From contig JBBCIG010000019.1 of NCBI GenBank assembly GCA_037200685.1, forward strand, positions 1 through 64,000: a DNA stretch of 64,000 nucleotides. The letters run 5' to 3'. Source of the DNA: JAJKIP01 sp037200685 (GTDB taxonomy: Bacteria > Bacteroidota > Bacteroidia > Chitinophagales > Chitinophagaceae). Positions 9,221-17,893 of the stretch are shown here, one piece after another. The translations under genes were made by a program, and so were the position numbers. The notes under the pieces were generated by a model that did no database searches, had not been told where the DNA came from, and saw only the letters and a program-made list of their open reading frames with translations. The first letter of the stretch is position 1. Each line of letters starts with the position of its first letter.

Positions 9221-9882
9221 TGTACCTGTTCATTAAACGATTTTTTGATATCGTATTTTCTTTGCTTGCCCTGGTCATTCTATTACCCATCTTTATTCCT
9301 ATTGTTATTTTATTATTACTGACGGGGGAGCATGAAGTTTTTTTCCGCCAGGACAGGGTTGGGCATAAAAATAAAATTTTCCAGATATGGAAGTTTGCCA
9401 CCATGCTGAAGAATAGTCCAAACATGGGACATGGTGATATGACGGTACGAAAAGATCCGAGAATTACTTTTATGGGCAGGTTTCTTCGTATCAGTAAATT
9501 AAATGAGCTTCCGCAACTGATAAATATAGTAACAGGGGATATGTCATTTGTCGGGCCGAGGCCATTAATGAAAGTTGGGTTTGACCGGTATACTGATGAG
9601 ATGAAAGAAAAAGTGTACCGTGTAAAACCTGGGTTAACCGGTATCGGAAGTATTGCATTTCGGGATGAAGAATTAATTATCACGAAAAGTGAACTGCCAC
9701 CACAGGAATGTTACCGACAGGTTATTCTTCCGTACAAAGGCGCTGTTGAAGTTTGGTACCAGCAGCATATTTCTTTTTATACTGACTTCATGATCCTGTT
9801 CTTAACGGCATGGTATATTGTTTTTTCCAACAGTAAGCTGATGTATAAAGTTTTTCCATCGCTCCCAAAACGGAGCTTTTAA
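9220..9882 (+). CDS. Small phosphoglycosyl transferase (sugar transferase, PglC-like)
   Basis: 220 aa, the size of a minimal monotopic phosphoglycosyl transferase that moves a sugar 1-phosphate onto undecaprenyl phosphate, the first membrane step of glycan assembly. It has one N-terminal hydrophobic segment (residues 8-35), the basic RQDRVGH patch, and the C-terminal GDMSFVGPRPL and KPGLTG motifs. The catalytic dyad, normally Asp-Glu in a DELPQL motif, reads Asn95-Glu96 (NELPQL). Start and previous stop share one base. A GCTCC/GGAGC hairpin with a T-run overlaps the last codons and a second weak hairpin follows at 9887-9910. Confidence 0.9.
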   Translation: MYLFIKRFFDIVFSLLALVILLPIFIPIVILLLLTGEHEVFFRQDRVGHKNKIFQIWKFATMLKNSPNMGHGDMTVRKDPRITFMGRFLRISKLNELPQLINIVTGDMSFVGPRPLMKVGFDRYTDEMKEKVYRVKPGLTGIGSIAFRDEELIITKSELPPQECYRQVILPYKGAVEVWYQQHISFYTDFMILFLTAWYIVFSNSKLMYKVFPSLPKRSF

Positions 9883-9932
9883 TAAGGCTGAAGAAAGAAT
9901 TAACTTCGGCAGGTTGTTTTTGTTATACTACT

Positions 9933-10670
9933 ATGTTCGGTCTCTTTTCAAAATCTAAAGGTGATAAATTTGATTTCTCCGCATTAGGCGTGGATATGCA
10001 TTCTCATATTCTCCCGGGTATTGACGATGGCGCTGCTACTATTGAAACGTCCCTCGAACTGATCCGAGGCATGAAAGCATTAGGTTATCGCAAACTCATC
10101 GCTTCTCCTCACATCATGTGGGATATGTATAAGAATACCCCGGAAATAATTAACCGCCAATTAGACTTAGTGAGAAATGCAGTTAGTAAAGAAGGCATTG
10201 ACATCGAAATAAATGCCGCCGCGGAATATTTTCTTGATGACCATGTGGAAGAGTTGCTGAAGAAAAAGGAACCATTGCTCACCATCAGCGGTAATAAAGT
10301 GTTGGTTGAATTTTCGCTGGCATTTCCTGCGATGAACATTAAAGAGATTTTATTTGAGATGCAAATGCAGGGTTACCAACCCGTCGTTGCGCATCCTGAA
10401 CGTTATATTTACCTGCAGGGCAATAAAGAATTTTATGATGAGCTAAAAGATGCAGGCTGTCTTTTTCAATTAAATATTCTTTCTGTCACCGGGCACTATG
10501 GACGCTCTGTCACCGAACTGGCGCAATATCTTTTAAAAAATAATTTTTATTCGCTCGCAGGAACAGACCTTCACCATGTTGGACATATGGAAGAGTTAGG
10601 CAGCGCAAAATTAGCCGCTGCATTCAATAAGTTAGTGGACATGACGAAGATCAATAACAAAGAATTGTAA
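9933..10670 (+). CDS. CpsB/CapC-type PHP-fold tyrosine phosphatase
   Basis: 245 aa. The PHP metal-binding motifs are present: DMHSHILPGIDDG at the N-terminus, SPH at about residue 60, an acidic AAEYFLDDH segment, VAHPERY, and GTDLHH near the C-terminus. Family members (CpsB, Wzb-like YwqE) remove phosphate from tyrosine-rich tails of polysaccharide co-polymerase kinases and so tune chain length. It closes the polysaccharide operon, 50 bases after the transferase. No partner tyrosine kinase is visible in the window and may lie upstream of position 1. Confidence 0.85.
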   Translation: MFGLFSKSKGDKFDFSALGVDMHSHILPGIDDGAATIETSLELIRGMKALGYRKLIASPHIMWDMYKNTPEIINRQLDLVRNAVSKEGIDIEINAAAEYFLDDHVEELLKKKEPLLTISGNKVLVEFSLAFPAMNIKEILFEMQMQGYQPVVAHPERYIYLQGNKEFYDELKDAGCLFQLNILSVTGHYGRSVTELAQYLLKNNFYSLAGTDLHHVGHMEELGSAKLAAAFNKLVDMTKINNKEL

Positions 10671-10732
10671 TTCAATGATATTGCAGAAGAGAAACTCCGA
10701 ACTTTTTCCCCTTATAATTGTAATAGTAGGGT

Positions 10733-11611
10733 ATGAATGATTTCACGATCAAAGATCTTGAAAACCTTTCGGGGATAAAAGCCCATACGATACGTATATG
10801 GGAGCAGCGCTATAATTTTCTCCGGCCGCAGCGTACGGATACCAATATCCGTTACTACAGCAATGAAGAATTAAAAACATTGCTCAACATTTCTCTTTTA
10901 ACTAAATACGGGTTCAAACTTTGTCACATCGACAGGATGGAACCAACCGAAATCTGTTCTTTGGTTTTATCATTAAAAAGTGATGAAGCGATACCGGAAA
11001 GAGTGGTGAATGATTTGGTGAGGGAAATGATTGATTTGGAAACAGACAAGTTTGAAGCAACGCTCAATAATTATATTCTTGAGAATGGCATCGACAAAGC
11101 GATGAAACAAATCGTTTTTTCTTTCCTGGAAAAAATTGGTATTCTCTGGCAAACCGGACATATCATGCCGGCTCAGGAACATTTCGTCAGCAATCTCATT
11201 CGCCAGAAATTAATTGTAGCCATAGACGCGGCTGTACCGGAAAAACAAATCAATAAAACTGTTTTACTTTTTCTTCCCGAAGGCGAGCACCATGAATTGG
11301 GCTTGCTGTATTTATCTTATTTATTAAAACGCCGCGGCGCCAAAGTCATTTATCTCGGCGCTAATGTTCCCATAAAAGATGTGGAGAATGTAGTGCAGGT
11401 ACGAAAGCCTGATCTTGCATTTATCCATCTCACCAGTTGTTGCCCCAGCTTCAACTTCGAAAAACTTCTTCAAACTATTCCTTCCCGTTTGAATCATCTC
11501 ACCACCGTCATCTCCGGTTACCCTACCCATCACTATCACAAAAAATTACCCGATTCTATTTCATTTAAGAAAACGCTTCCTGAAGTGCTGGATCTTATTT
11601 CAGCGATCTAA
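10733..11611 (+). CDS. MerR-family regulator with cobalamin-binding domain (CarH/LitR-like)
   Basis: 292 aa. An N-terminal MerR helix-turn-helix (FTIKDLENLSGIKAHTIRIWEQRY) is followed by a four-helix B12-binding bundle and a Rossmann-like B12 domain. The CarH signature W-x9-E-H is present (Trp139, Glu149, His150). So is E-x-H-x-x-G (Glu185, His187, Gly190), whose His is the expected lower cobalt ligand. The position after Trp139, which is the upper-ligand His132 in Thermus CarH, is Gln140. CarH-type proteins use adenosylcobalamin to sense light and control carotenoid genes. Here the gene stands directly upstream of an ECF sigma factor and crtI, so light control of that cluster is a well-founded inference. 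Confidence 0.85.
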   Translation: MNDFTIKDLENLSGIKAHTIRIWEQRYNFLRPQRTDTNIRYYSNEELKTLLNISLLTKYGFKLCHIDRMEPTEICSLVLSLKSDEAIPERVVNDLVREMIDLETDKFEATLNNYILENGIDKAMKQIVFSFLEKIGILWQTGHIMPAQEHFVSNLIRQKLIVAIDAAVPEKQINKTVLLFLPEGEHHELGLLYLSYLLKRRGAKVIYLGANVPIKDVENVVQVRKPDLAFIHLTSCCPSFNFEKLLQTIPSRLNHLTTVISGYPTHHYHKKLPDSISFKKTLPEVLDLISAI

Positions 11612-11631
11612 TATTTTTTTTAGCCCAACTG

Positions 11632-11770
11632 CATTACTACTATCATCGCCTGTTGCGACGCTCCGTTCATCTTCCTGTTCTTTACTCAGCAATTGCGTTC
11701 GTCCCGATTACTATCGGGAAGCGAAGTCGAAGTGTCGCACTCTTCAACGTTCTGTAATTCTATTGAGCAT
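11632..11770 (-). repeat. Dispersed repeat family A, long copy (1)
   Basis: Read on the minus strand it carries the family core AGTGCGACAC, a spacer, then GAGCGTCGCAACAGGCGATG and ATAGTAGTAATGCAG. It is an almost full-length copy with an internal CCCGAT/ATCGGG hairpin. Related copies lie at 12046, 19001, 20372, 22816, 44371, 48258, 51840, 57583 and 57977, all intergenic. Confidence 0.75.
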
Positions 11771-11849
11771 ATTTGTGACACCCGATGAACATTGGTGCAT
11801 TAGATATTCTGGAACGAGTAAAAACAGCGCTGTAAAAAAATTGTTTTAA

Positions 11850-12000
11850 TGTCACCCCTTCGGGGTTTTGAAAACCCTTGGGTGTATTTTCCTATATGAA
11901 TGTCATCCCTTCGGGATTTTAATAGTTGAACGATTAATATAAATAGATAGCGATGAGTTAGGTAGAATATAAAAAATCCAGAAGGGGTGACATTATTTTC
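11850..12000. repeat. CCCTTCGGG palindromic repeat cluster
   Basis: Three related palindromic pieces follow each other: ATGTCACCCCTTCGGGG near 11849, ATGTCATCCCTTCGGGAT near 11899 and, inverted, CCAGAAGGGGTGACAT near 11978. Each has a short CCC/GGG stem around TTC. The cluster is flanked by inverted copies of repeat family A. The 610-base gap 11612-12221 holds only these repeats and the sigma-factor promoter; I see no gene in it. Confidence 0.65.
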
Positions 12001-12045
12001 GGCATGGCAATCAAAACCAATTATTAAAAGCGATTTCAAAACACG

Positions 12046-12112
12046 ATGAATAGCGAACAGGAAGTACAAGAGTGCGACGCAACGAAGCTGACCAGGGAAC
12101 CTAAGCCCGGCT
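12046..12112 (+). repeat. Dispersed repeat family A, copy 2
   Basis: Carries TGAATAGCGAACAGGA, then AGAGTGCGACGCAACGAAG, and ends AAGCCCGGC. It is inverted relative to the copy at 11632-11770. Confidence 0.7.
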
Positions 12113-12186
12113 CAAAATCATTTTAACAGCTTTTAACAGTTTGGAAATCAGTAAGAATTTAATTTTTTCCCTATTCGTATTTTGTT

Positions 12187-12194
12187 TAACTTTG
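12187..12194 (+). promoter_or_regulatory. Bacteroidota -7 box upstream of ECF sigma gene
   Basis: TAACTTTG matches the Bacteroidota primary-sigma -7 consensus TAnnTTTG and lies 27 bases before the ATG at 12222. A convincing -33 TTTG is not seen at ideal spacing. The box could drive the sigma-crt operon and is a candidate target region for the neighbouring MerR regulator. Confidence 0.45.
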
Positions 12195-12221
12195 ACTACT
12201 TAAAGATTAAACAGAAGAACT

Positions 12222-12716
12222 ATGACAGACTTTGATAAAGTGTTATTGCAGAATGCAGATTTCCTAAAACCCTTTGCCATCAATCTGACAAGAGATACGG
12301 AAGCAGCCAATGACCTGTACCAGGAGACAATGTATAAGGCACTCGCCAATCATGAAAAATATAATGCAGGAACAAACATAAAAGCATGGTTGTTCACCAT
12401 CATGCGTAATATTTTTATAAATGATTACCGCAGGAAGGCCAAGCAGAAAACTATTTTTGATAGTTCCGCCAGCGAATTTTTGATCAATAGCAAACAGGCT
12501 GCTGTCAGCAATGCGGCGGAAAGTGGTTTGCGTATGAAAGAAATATCAGCAGCGGTGCATCAACTGCCTGAAATTTTTAAAACTCCTTTTCAATTGTATT
12601 TCGACGGGTATAAATACCAGGAGATCGCCGATGTATTGAACGAGCCATTGGGCACGGTAAAGAGCCGGATACATTTTGCCCGCAAATTGCTGAAGGAGCG
12701 TCTTACCAGGAATTAA
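12222..12716 (+). CDS. ECF-type RNA polymerase sigma factor
   Basis: 164 aa. Region 2 (ANDLYQETMYKALANHEKY, then NIKAWLFTIMRNIFINDYRRK) is followed by a short linker and region 4 (LPEIFKTPFQLYFDGYKYQEIADVLNEPLGTVKSRIHFAR), the -35 binding helix-turn-helix. No anti-sigma factor gene is next to it. It lies 2 bases upstream of crtI, so the two are co-transcribed, and it sits just after the B12-binding MerR gene. A light- or redox-responsive cascade MerR to sigma to crt genes is inferred from this order. Confidence 0.9.
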   Translation: MTDFDKVLLQNADFLKPFAINLTRDTEAANDLYQETMYKALANHEKYNAGTNIKAWLFTIMRNIFINDYRRKAKQKTIFDSSASEFLINSKQAAVSNAAESGLRMKEISAAVHQLPEIFKTPFQLYFDGYKYQEIADVLNEPLGTVKSRIHFARKLLKERLTRN

Positions 12717-12718
12717 GA

Positions 12719-14191
12719 ATGGGGTTACCCAAAAAAGTTATTGTTATCGGCAGCGGTTTTGCCGGCTTGTCAACTGCTTCTTTTATGGCAAAGCAAGGAT
12801 GGAACGTAACAGTGATGGAGAAAAACGCCACTCCCGGTGGCCGTGCCCGGCAATTAAAAGAAAATGGTTTTGTGTTTGACATGGGCCCGAGCTTTTACTG
12901 GATGCCTGATGTGTTTGAAAGGTATTTCGCACAATTTGGCAAAAAAGTAACCGACTATTACCAACTTCATCGCCTCGATCCTTCTTATCGTATTTACTGG
13001 AACGATGGTTTTACGGATATTCCCGCAGACCTTGATGAATTAAAATTTCTTTTTGAATCATTGGAACCCGGCAGTGCTGCTAAACTGGACGAGTATTTAA
13101 AAGGAGCAGCTTATAAGTATAATGTCGGGATGAATAACCTGGTGTATAAACCCGCCCGTTCGATAACAGAGTTTATGGAATGGGAAACGATCAAAGGTAT
13201 TTTTAAACTGGATGTCTTTACTTCTATCAAAAAGCATATTCATAAGTATTTTAAGCATCCGAAGATCCGCCAGTTGATGGAGTTCCCGGTTTTGTTTCTC
13301 GGCGCTTTGCCGGAAAACACACCTGCAATGTATAGCCTGATGAACTATGCGGATATAAAAGGCGGAACATGGTACCCGGAAGGCGGTATGTATTCTGTGG
13401 TGGATGGTATGTATAAACTTGCAAAAGAATTGGGGGTGACTTTTCATTTTTCTGAAAATGTAAAAGAAATAGCAATTGAAAAAGGTGTCGCCAAAAAAGT
13501 AGTAACGGATAAAAATATTTATGAAGCTGACGTGGTGATCAGCGGGGCGGATTACCAGTTTACCGAAACTTCTTTGCTGCCGCCTGAATACAGGAGCTAT
13601 TCAGCAACCTATTGGGAGAAAAAGGTAATGGCGCCATCCTGCCTTTTATATTATGTGGGGTTAAATAAAAAATTAAAGAACGTTCCACACCATTCTCTTT
13701 TCTTTGATGTGCCCTTTGAGCAGCACGGAAAAGAAATATATGATAAACCGAAATGGCCCGCTAATCCTTTATTTTATGTAAGTGTGTCTTCCGTTTCCGA
13801 TGCATCGGTAGCGCCGTCGGGTTGCGAAAGTCTTGTTTTCCTTATCCCGGTAGCTTCGGGATTGACAGGTGATACAGAAGAACTAAGAGAAAAATATTAC
13901 AAAAAGATTGAAAAACGGATGGAAGCGCACCTGGGCGAATCATTTTCAGAAAATATGATCTATAAAAAATCCTATTCTGTCAGTGACTTCGTACATGATT
14001 ATAATTCTTTTCGCGGCAATGCGTATGGGCTGGCCAATACATTAAAACAGACAGCTATTTTCAGGCCATCCTGCCGGAGTAAAAAAGTGAAGAACCTTTT
14101 TTATACAGGGCAATTAACCGTGCCGGGGCGGGTGTACAGCCTTATCAGTGGAGAAGTAACAGCGAAGCAAGTAATGAAAGCATTTGGATAA
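12719..14191 (+). CDS. crtI: Phytoene desaturase (lycopene-forming)
   Basis: 490 aa, the usual CrtI length and intact. The N-terminal FAD motif VIVIGSGFAGLSTA is followed by EKNATPGGRARQ and by the conserved DMGPSFYWMPDVFERYF; the C-terminus carries YTGQLTVPGRVYSLISG, the CrtI signature. The enzyme introduces double bonds into phytoene at the membrane to give lycopene. It starts 2 bases after the sigma-factor stop and is followed by crtB, idi, crtZ and crtY in the same direction. It is the last intact gene before a stretch dense in indels. Confidence 0.93.
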   Translation: MGLPKKVIVIGSGFAGLSTASFMAKQGWNVTVMEKNATPGGRARQLKENGFVFDMGPSFYWMPDVFERYFAQFGKKVTDYYQLHRLDPSYRIYWNDGFTDIPADLDELKFLFESLEPGSAAKLDEYLKGAAYKYNVGMNNLVYKPARSITEFMEWETIKGIFKLDVFTSIKKHIHKYFKHPKIRQLMEFPVLFLGALPENTPAMYSLMNYADIKGGTWYPEGGMYSVVDGMYKLAKELGVTFHFSENVKEIAIEKGVAKKVVTDKNIYEADVVISGADYQFTETSLLPPEYRSYSATYWEKKVMAPSCLLYYVGLNKKLKNVPHHSLFFDVPFEQHGKEIYDKPKWPANPLFYVSVSSVSDASVAPSGCESLVFLIPVASGLTGDTEELREKYYKKIEKRMEAHLGESFSENMIYKKSYSVSDFVHDYNSFRGNAYGLANTLKQTAIFRPSCRSKKVKNLFYTGQLTVPGRVYSLISGEVTAKQVMKAFG

Positions 14192-14207
14192 GAACTAACT
14201 TAATAGC

Positions 14208-15053
14208 ATGATGATCGAATTGTTTCATACTGTTAGTGAAGATTGCAGCCGTATTGTAACCCGAGAGGTACAGTACTTCTTTTGCGTCTGCTATCCGGTT
14301 GTTGCATAAGGATCTTCAATCTCCTGTTTTTAGTATTTACGGTTTTGTTCGCCTGGCTGATGAAATTGTTGACAACCTTTCATGAACATGATAAGAATAT
14401 ATTATTGAAGGAATTCAGGAAAGAAACATTTGATTCGATTGACCGGCAAATTAGTTTGAACCCCATCCTGCACAGTTTTCAGCGAACAGTCCATGACTAT
14501 GCGATCGACCGTCAGTTGATCGGAGATTTTTTTTACCAGTATGGAAAAAGATCTTTTGCAAACAGCATTATACAGAAGAAGAATACAGGGAATACATTTA
14601 CGGTTCAGCAGAAGTGGTGGGCCTGATGTGCCTTCATGTTTTTTGCGAGGGCAGAAAAGAATTGTATAACAAATTAAAGGCGCAGGCCCGTTCGCATTGG
14701 CGCCGCATTTCAAAAAGTGAATTTCCTCCGTTGATATCAAAGCGGATTTTAATGGACTCTCCCGGGTGTATTTTCCCTGCTGTGATTTTAATAATTTTAC
14801 AGAAGAACAAAAGCAGGCGATTGAAGCCGATATCGAAAATGATTTTAAGGAAGCGTATCACGGCATAATAAAATTGCCGACCAAAGCAAGGTTTGGTGTA
14901 TATGTTGCTTATAAATATTACCTGTCTTTGTTTAAAAAAATAAAAAGTTTAGAACCTGAGAAAGTGGTGGAGCAACGAATCCGCATTCCAAATTACAGGA
15001 AAGCGATGATTATTTTCAGAGCGGGAGTTAAAAACCAGCTTCGGCTTATTTAA
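14208..15053 (+). pseudogene. crtB: Phytoene synthase, frameshifted
   Basis: Pieces in all three frames reassemble into a full trans-isoprenyl diphosphate synthase: MMIELFHTVSEDCSRIVT, then ERYSTSFASAIRLLHKDL, then IYGFVRLADEIVD, and a C-terminal part ending in YRKAMIIFRAGVKNQLRLI. At least six single- or double-base indels break it, for example near 14260 (two bases missing), 14374 (extra A), 14535 (T8 for T7), 14580, 14700 and 14733. The catalytic aspartate region (RLADEIVD) and codon-level similarity are preserved, so the breaks look like sequence errors. The true gene would condense two GGPP to phytoene, directly upstream of CrtI action. Confidence 0.85.
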
Positions 15054-15056
15054 TTT

Positions 15057-15594
15057 ATGGAAGAGCAAGTAATAGTAGTAAATGAAGCGGATGAACCGAT
15101 AGGAGTGGCTGGCAAGATGGAAGCGCACCGGAAAGGAATTCTTCACCGGGCATTCAGCATTTTTATTTTTAATAGCAAGGGCGAAATGTTATTGCAGCAG
15201 AGAGCTTTGAATAAATACCACAGCGGTAGTTTATGGACAAACGCATGTTGCAGTCACCCAAAGCCTGAAGAAGATACAACGGTAGCAGCTGAGAGAAGGT
15301 TGAAAGAAGAAATGGGATTTGATACGCCCATTGAAAAGGTTTTTGATTTTGTATACCGTGCTGAATTTGAAAATGGATTGACGGAGCATGAATTCGATCA
15401 TGTATATGCAGGGGAGTATAATGGTGAGATTAATTTTAATAAAGAGGAAGTGATGGATTGTTGTTTTTAAGAGTATGGATGAATTAAAAGAATCGCTACA
15501 AGATTACCCATCAAAATATACAAAATGGTTCCAGTTAGCATTTCCCAAAATGCAGCATTGGTGGAGCCAGCGTTATAAAAATGTAGTTGTATAA
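15057..15594 (+). pseudogene. idi: Isopentenyl-diphosphate delta-isomerase type I, one frameshift
   Basis: A Nudix-fold isomerase interconverting IPP and DMAPP. The first 137 codons are intact, with the catalytic Cys in TNACCSHPKPEE and the acidic Nudix-like helix ERRLKEEMGF. At 15464-15468 a T5 run replaces T4. Removing one T restores the C-terminus (DCCFKSMDELKESLQDYP ... QHWWSQRYKNVVV) ending at 15594. The stop codon overlaps the next start (TAATG). It supplies DMAPP/IPP for the adjacent carotenoid genes. The single homopolymer change suggests a base-calling error. Confidence 0.85.
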
Positions 15595-16103
15595 TGATTG
15601 TTGTTTATATATATAGTATTATTCCTGGCGACATTTATTATTATGGAAGAGCATTACATGGATCACACATAAATATGTGATGCATGGTTTTTTATGGTAC
15701 CTGCACAAAGATCATCACCAGCCGGAACCGGGTTTTTTTGAAAAGAACGATGCTTTCTTTATCATCTTTGCTGTCCCTACCATCGTACTGATCTTTTTTG
15801 GAACATATAGTCATACTGGTGGCTGCAGGCTGTTGGTTTTGGTATTATGGCGTATGGCTTTGCTTATTTTTTAGTACACGATGTAATCATTCACCAACGG
15901 TTCAAATGGTTTAGCCGCAGCAACAATAGCTATGTAAAGGGCCATCCGCTGGGCGCATAAAATGCACCACACGCCACCGCGACAGGTTGAAGGTGAAAGT
16001 TTTGGCATGCTGTACGTGGCAAAAAAGATATTGGGATAAAATCCGCCGTGATAAAAAAATAATGGCGGAGAATAAGAGAGTAGAATATGTTCCCGAATCA
16101 TAA
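15594..16103 (+). pseudogene. crtZ: Beta-carotene hydroxylase (fatty-acid-hydroxylase family), frameshifted
   Basis: Reassembled from three frames: a membrane N-terminus, then HKYVMHGFLWYLHKDHHQPE (His-box 1 and 2), a second membrane segment, FLVHDVIIHQRFKWF (His-box 3) and HKMHHTPPRQVEGESFGMLYV (His-box 4). All di-iron histidine motifs of CrtZ are preserved. Indels are seen near 15648, 15808 and 15946-15960. The working enzyme hydroxylates both rings of beta-carotene to zeaxanthin in the membrane. It begins on the last base of the idi stop. Confidence 0.82.
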
Positions 16104-16125
16104 AATTTCCGTTTAACTCCTCCTG

Positions 16126-17308
16126 CTGAATTCCTCTTCCAAATATGATTATATTATTACCGGCGCTGGGTGCGCCGGCTTGAGTCTTATCATGCACATG
16201 ATAGAATCAGGAAATTTCAATGATAAAAAAATATTACTTGCTGATAAGGAAGAAAAAAATAAGAACGATCACACCTGGTGTTTTTGGGAAACCGGCGAAG
16301 GGTTATTTGAAAAAATAGTTCATCAAAGTTGGGAAGAGGTTTGGTTTCATAGTGATCATTTTTCCAGGTTACTTTCCTTATCCCCTTACACTTACAAATT
16401 AATCCGGAGTATTGAGTTTTTACAATTACTGTTTTGAACGCATTCGCCAACAACCAAATATTAGTGTTGCGTTCGGGGAAATCAAAAAAATAGAGAGTAA
16501 TGAAAAGGAAACATTTATTGAATTAGATAACCAGGAAATACATGCTGATTATATTTTCAACAGTATCCTTTTTGAAAAGCCCACCCTGAAGAAAAATGAA
16601 TACTATTTGCTGCAGCATTTTAAAGGATGGATGATTGAAACAAAGGAGCCAGTATTTAAAGTAGATGAAGCAACATTAATGGACTTCCGGGTGAGCCAGC
16701 AGCACGGGACAACCTTTGTGTATGTGATGCCTTTTTCTGAAACCAAAGCGTTGGTAGAGTATAACCTTGTTTACTGATAAATTGTTGGTGCAGGAAGAAT
16801 ATGATGAAGGATTACGGAAATACATTCAAGAATATCTTTTTAATGTTGATATATACAATAGAGGAACAGGAGTTTGGTATTATACCGATGACCAATTTTA
16901 AATTTCCTTCGGCAAAAAATAATATTATCAATATCGGAACCCGCCGGCGGACAAACAAAAGGCTCGAGCGGGTATACATTCCAGTTTATTCAAAAACACT
17001 CCGCTGCTATTGTTGAACAGTTGGCAAAAGCTGGGAGGCCGTTTATCTTACCTAAGAATAGCAAAAAGCGCTTCCAATTTTTCGACAGTGTGTTTCTTGA
17101 TGTTTTGCATCATAAGAAAGTACCCGGGGATAAAATTTTCACAGACCTGTTTTCAAAAAATAAACCCCAGCAGGTGCTGAGGTTTTTAGATAACGAAAGT
17201 TCTTTTGGTGATGAGCTAAAAATATATTTCTTCACTCCCCACCTGGCCATTTTTAAAAGCGGCCATCCGGCAATTATAATCTTTATTGATCGGGATCGAG
17301 CTGCATAA
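16126..17308 (+). pseudogene. crtY: Lycopene cyclase (CrtY type), frameshifted
   Basis: A flavin-dependent lycopene beta-cyclase broken by at least four indels. The N-terminus reads NSSSKYDYIITGAGCAGLS from a CTG at 16126 where an ATG would be expected; the FAD motif GAGCAG is clear. DHTWCFWE, MDFRVSQQHGTTFVYVMPFS and FGIIPM are typical of CrtY. Indels: T5 for T4 at 16417-16421, an extra A near 16768, a missing base near 16858 and CCC for CC near 16942. The C-terminal end is uncertain because the frame runs into the opposite-strand gene. Function: cyclises lycopene to beta-carotene. Confidence 0.82.
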
Positions 17309-17724
17309 ATTCTCTTTTCACCGCCTTCAGCATACTGAACAGTTGAGCTACCTGTATCAGTAACATCACCACCAATGCCAGTAGCACATACCAGGGCAGT
17401 CTTATCTTATCTATGTTTATCACGTTCTGGAATTTTTCCAGGTGCCAGCCTGCAAGCGCAGCGCCAAAAGCTAAGCCCACGAGTAAAAAAGAAAGTAAAG
17501 AATAAATTACTTTCATAAACATGATCCGCATAGTGGAATAACCCACTTTAAAATTTTCGAAAATCGCCGCAGGTATTATTAATACCAGGGTAATCCAGCT
17601 CCAGTTATTTCTAAACCAGCCCGTCACTTAGTGTAAGGTTCAGTAAAAGGATCAGGAAAATAGACATAAGCCCCCAGGGAAATAAAAGAAAGGTGGAGGG
17701 TCTGCCGGGAGACGTAGGTGCCAT
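17283..17724 (-). pseudogene. Small multi-spanning membrane protein, frameshifted near N-terminus
   Basis: The main frame (17283-17627) gives 114 aa with three hydrophobic segments, separated by charged turns. The true start is probably the ATG at 17722-17724 (MAPTSPGRPSTFLLFPWGLM), whose frame joins the main one through a single-base shift near 17630. This adds another membrane segment, for about 147 aa in all. The protein faces crtY tail to tail, and its last codons overlap the possible end of crtY. I do not recognise a named family and assign no function. Confidence 0.6.
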
Positions 17725-17826
17725 AATTAGTTCGTTTTATTTAACAGGAAGATAGAGAATTTTTTTAAAATGAAAAAAGCAATCCAATAAGGCGTCTTGG
17801 GATTGTAATTTATAAATCACGGCGCT

Positions 17827-17871
17827 AAAAAAATGAAAGGGCTTCTTAACCGGAAGCCCTTTCATTTTTTT
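17827..17871. terminator. Bidirectional hairpin terminator
   Basis: A 19-bp perfect stem (AAAAAAATGAAAGGGCTTC and its complement) closes around a 7-base loop at 17846-17852. A-runs on the left and T-runs on the right let it work in both directions. It lies between two minus-strand genes, 24 bases or more after the DUF2167-type gene when read on the minus strand. Confidence 0.75.
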
Positions 17872-17893
17872 AATTTTAATCCTGTATAAATAT

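Noticed and set aside
11612..12221. A small RNA gene upstream of the sigma factor
   Set aside because: All structure in the gap is explained by the repeat families; no promoter-terminator pair for a separate RNA was found.
14208..17308. True pseudogenes of carotenoid synthesis
   Set aside because: Broken only by small indels, with catalytic motifs conserved and crtI intact. Sequence error is the simpler reading, although the features are labelled as pseudogenes because the given sequence does not translate.
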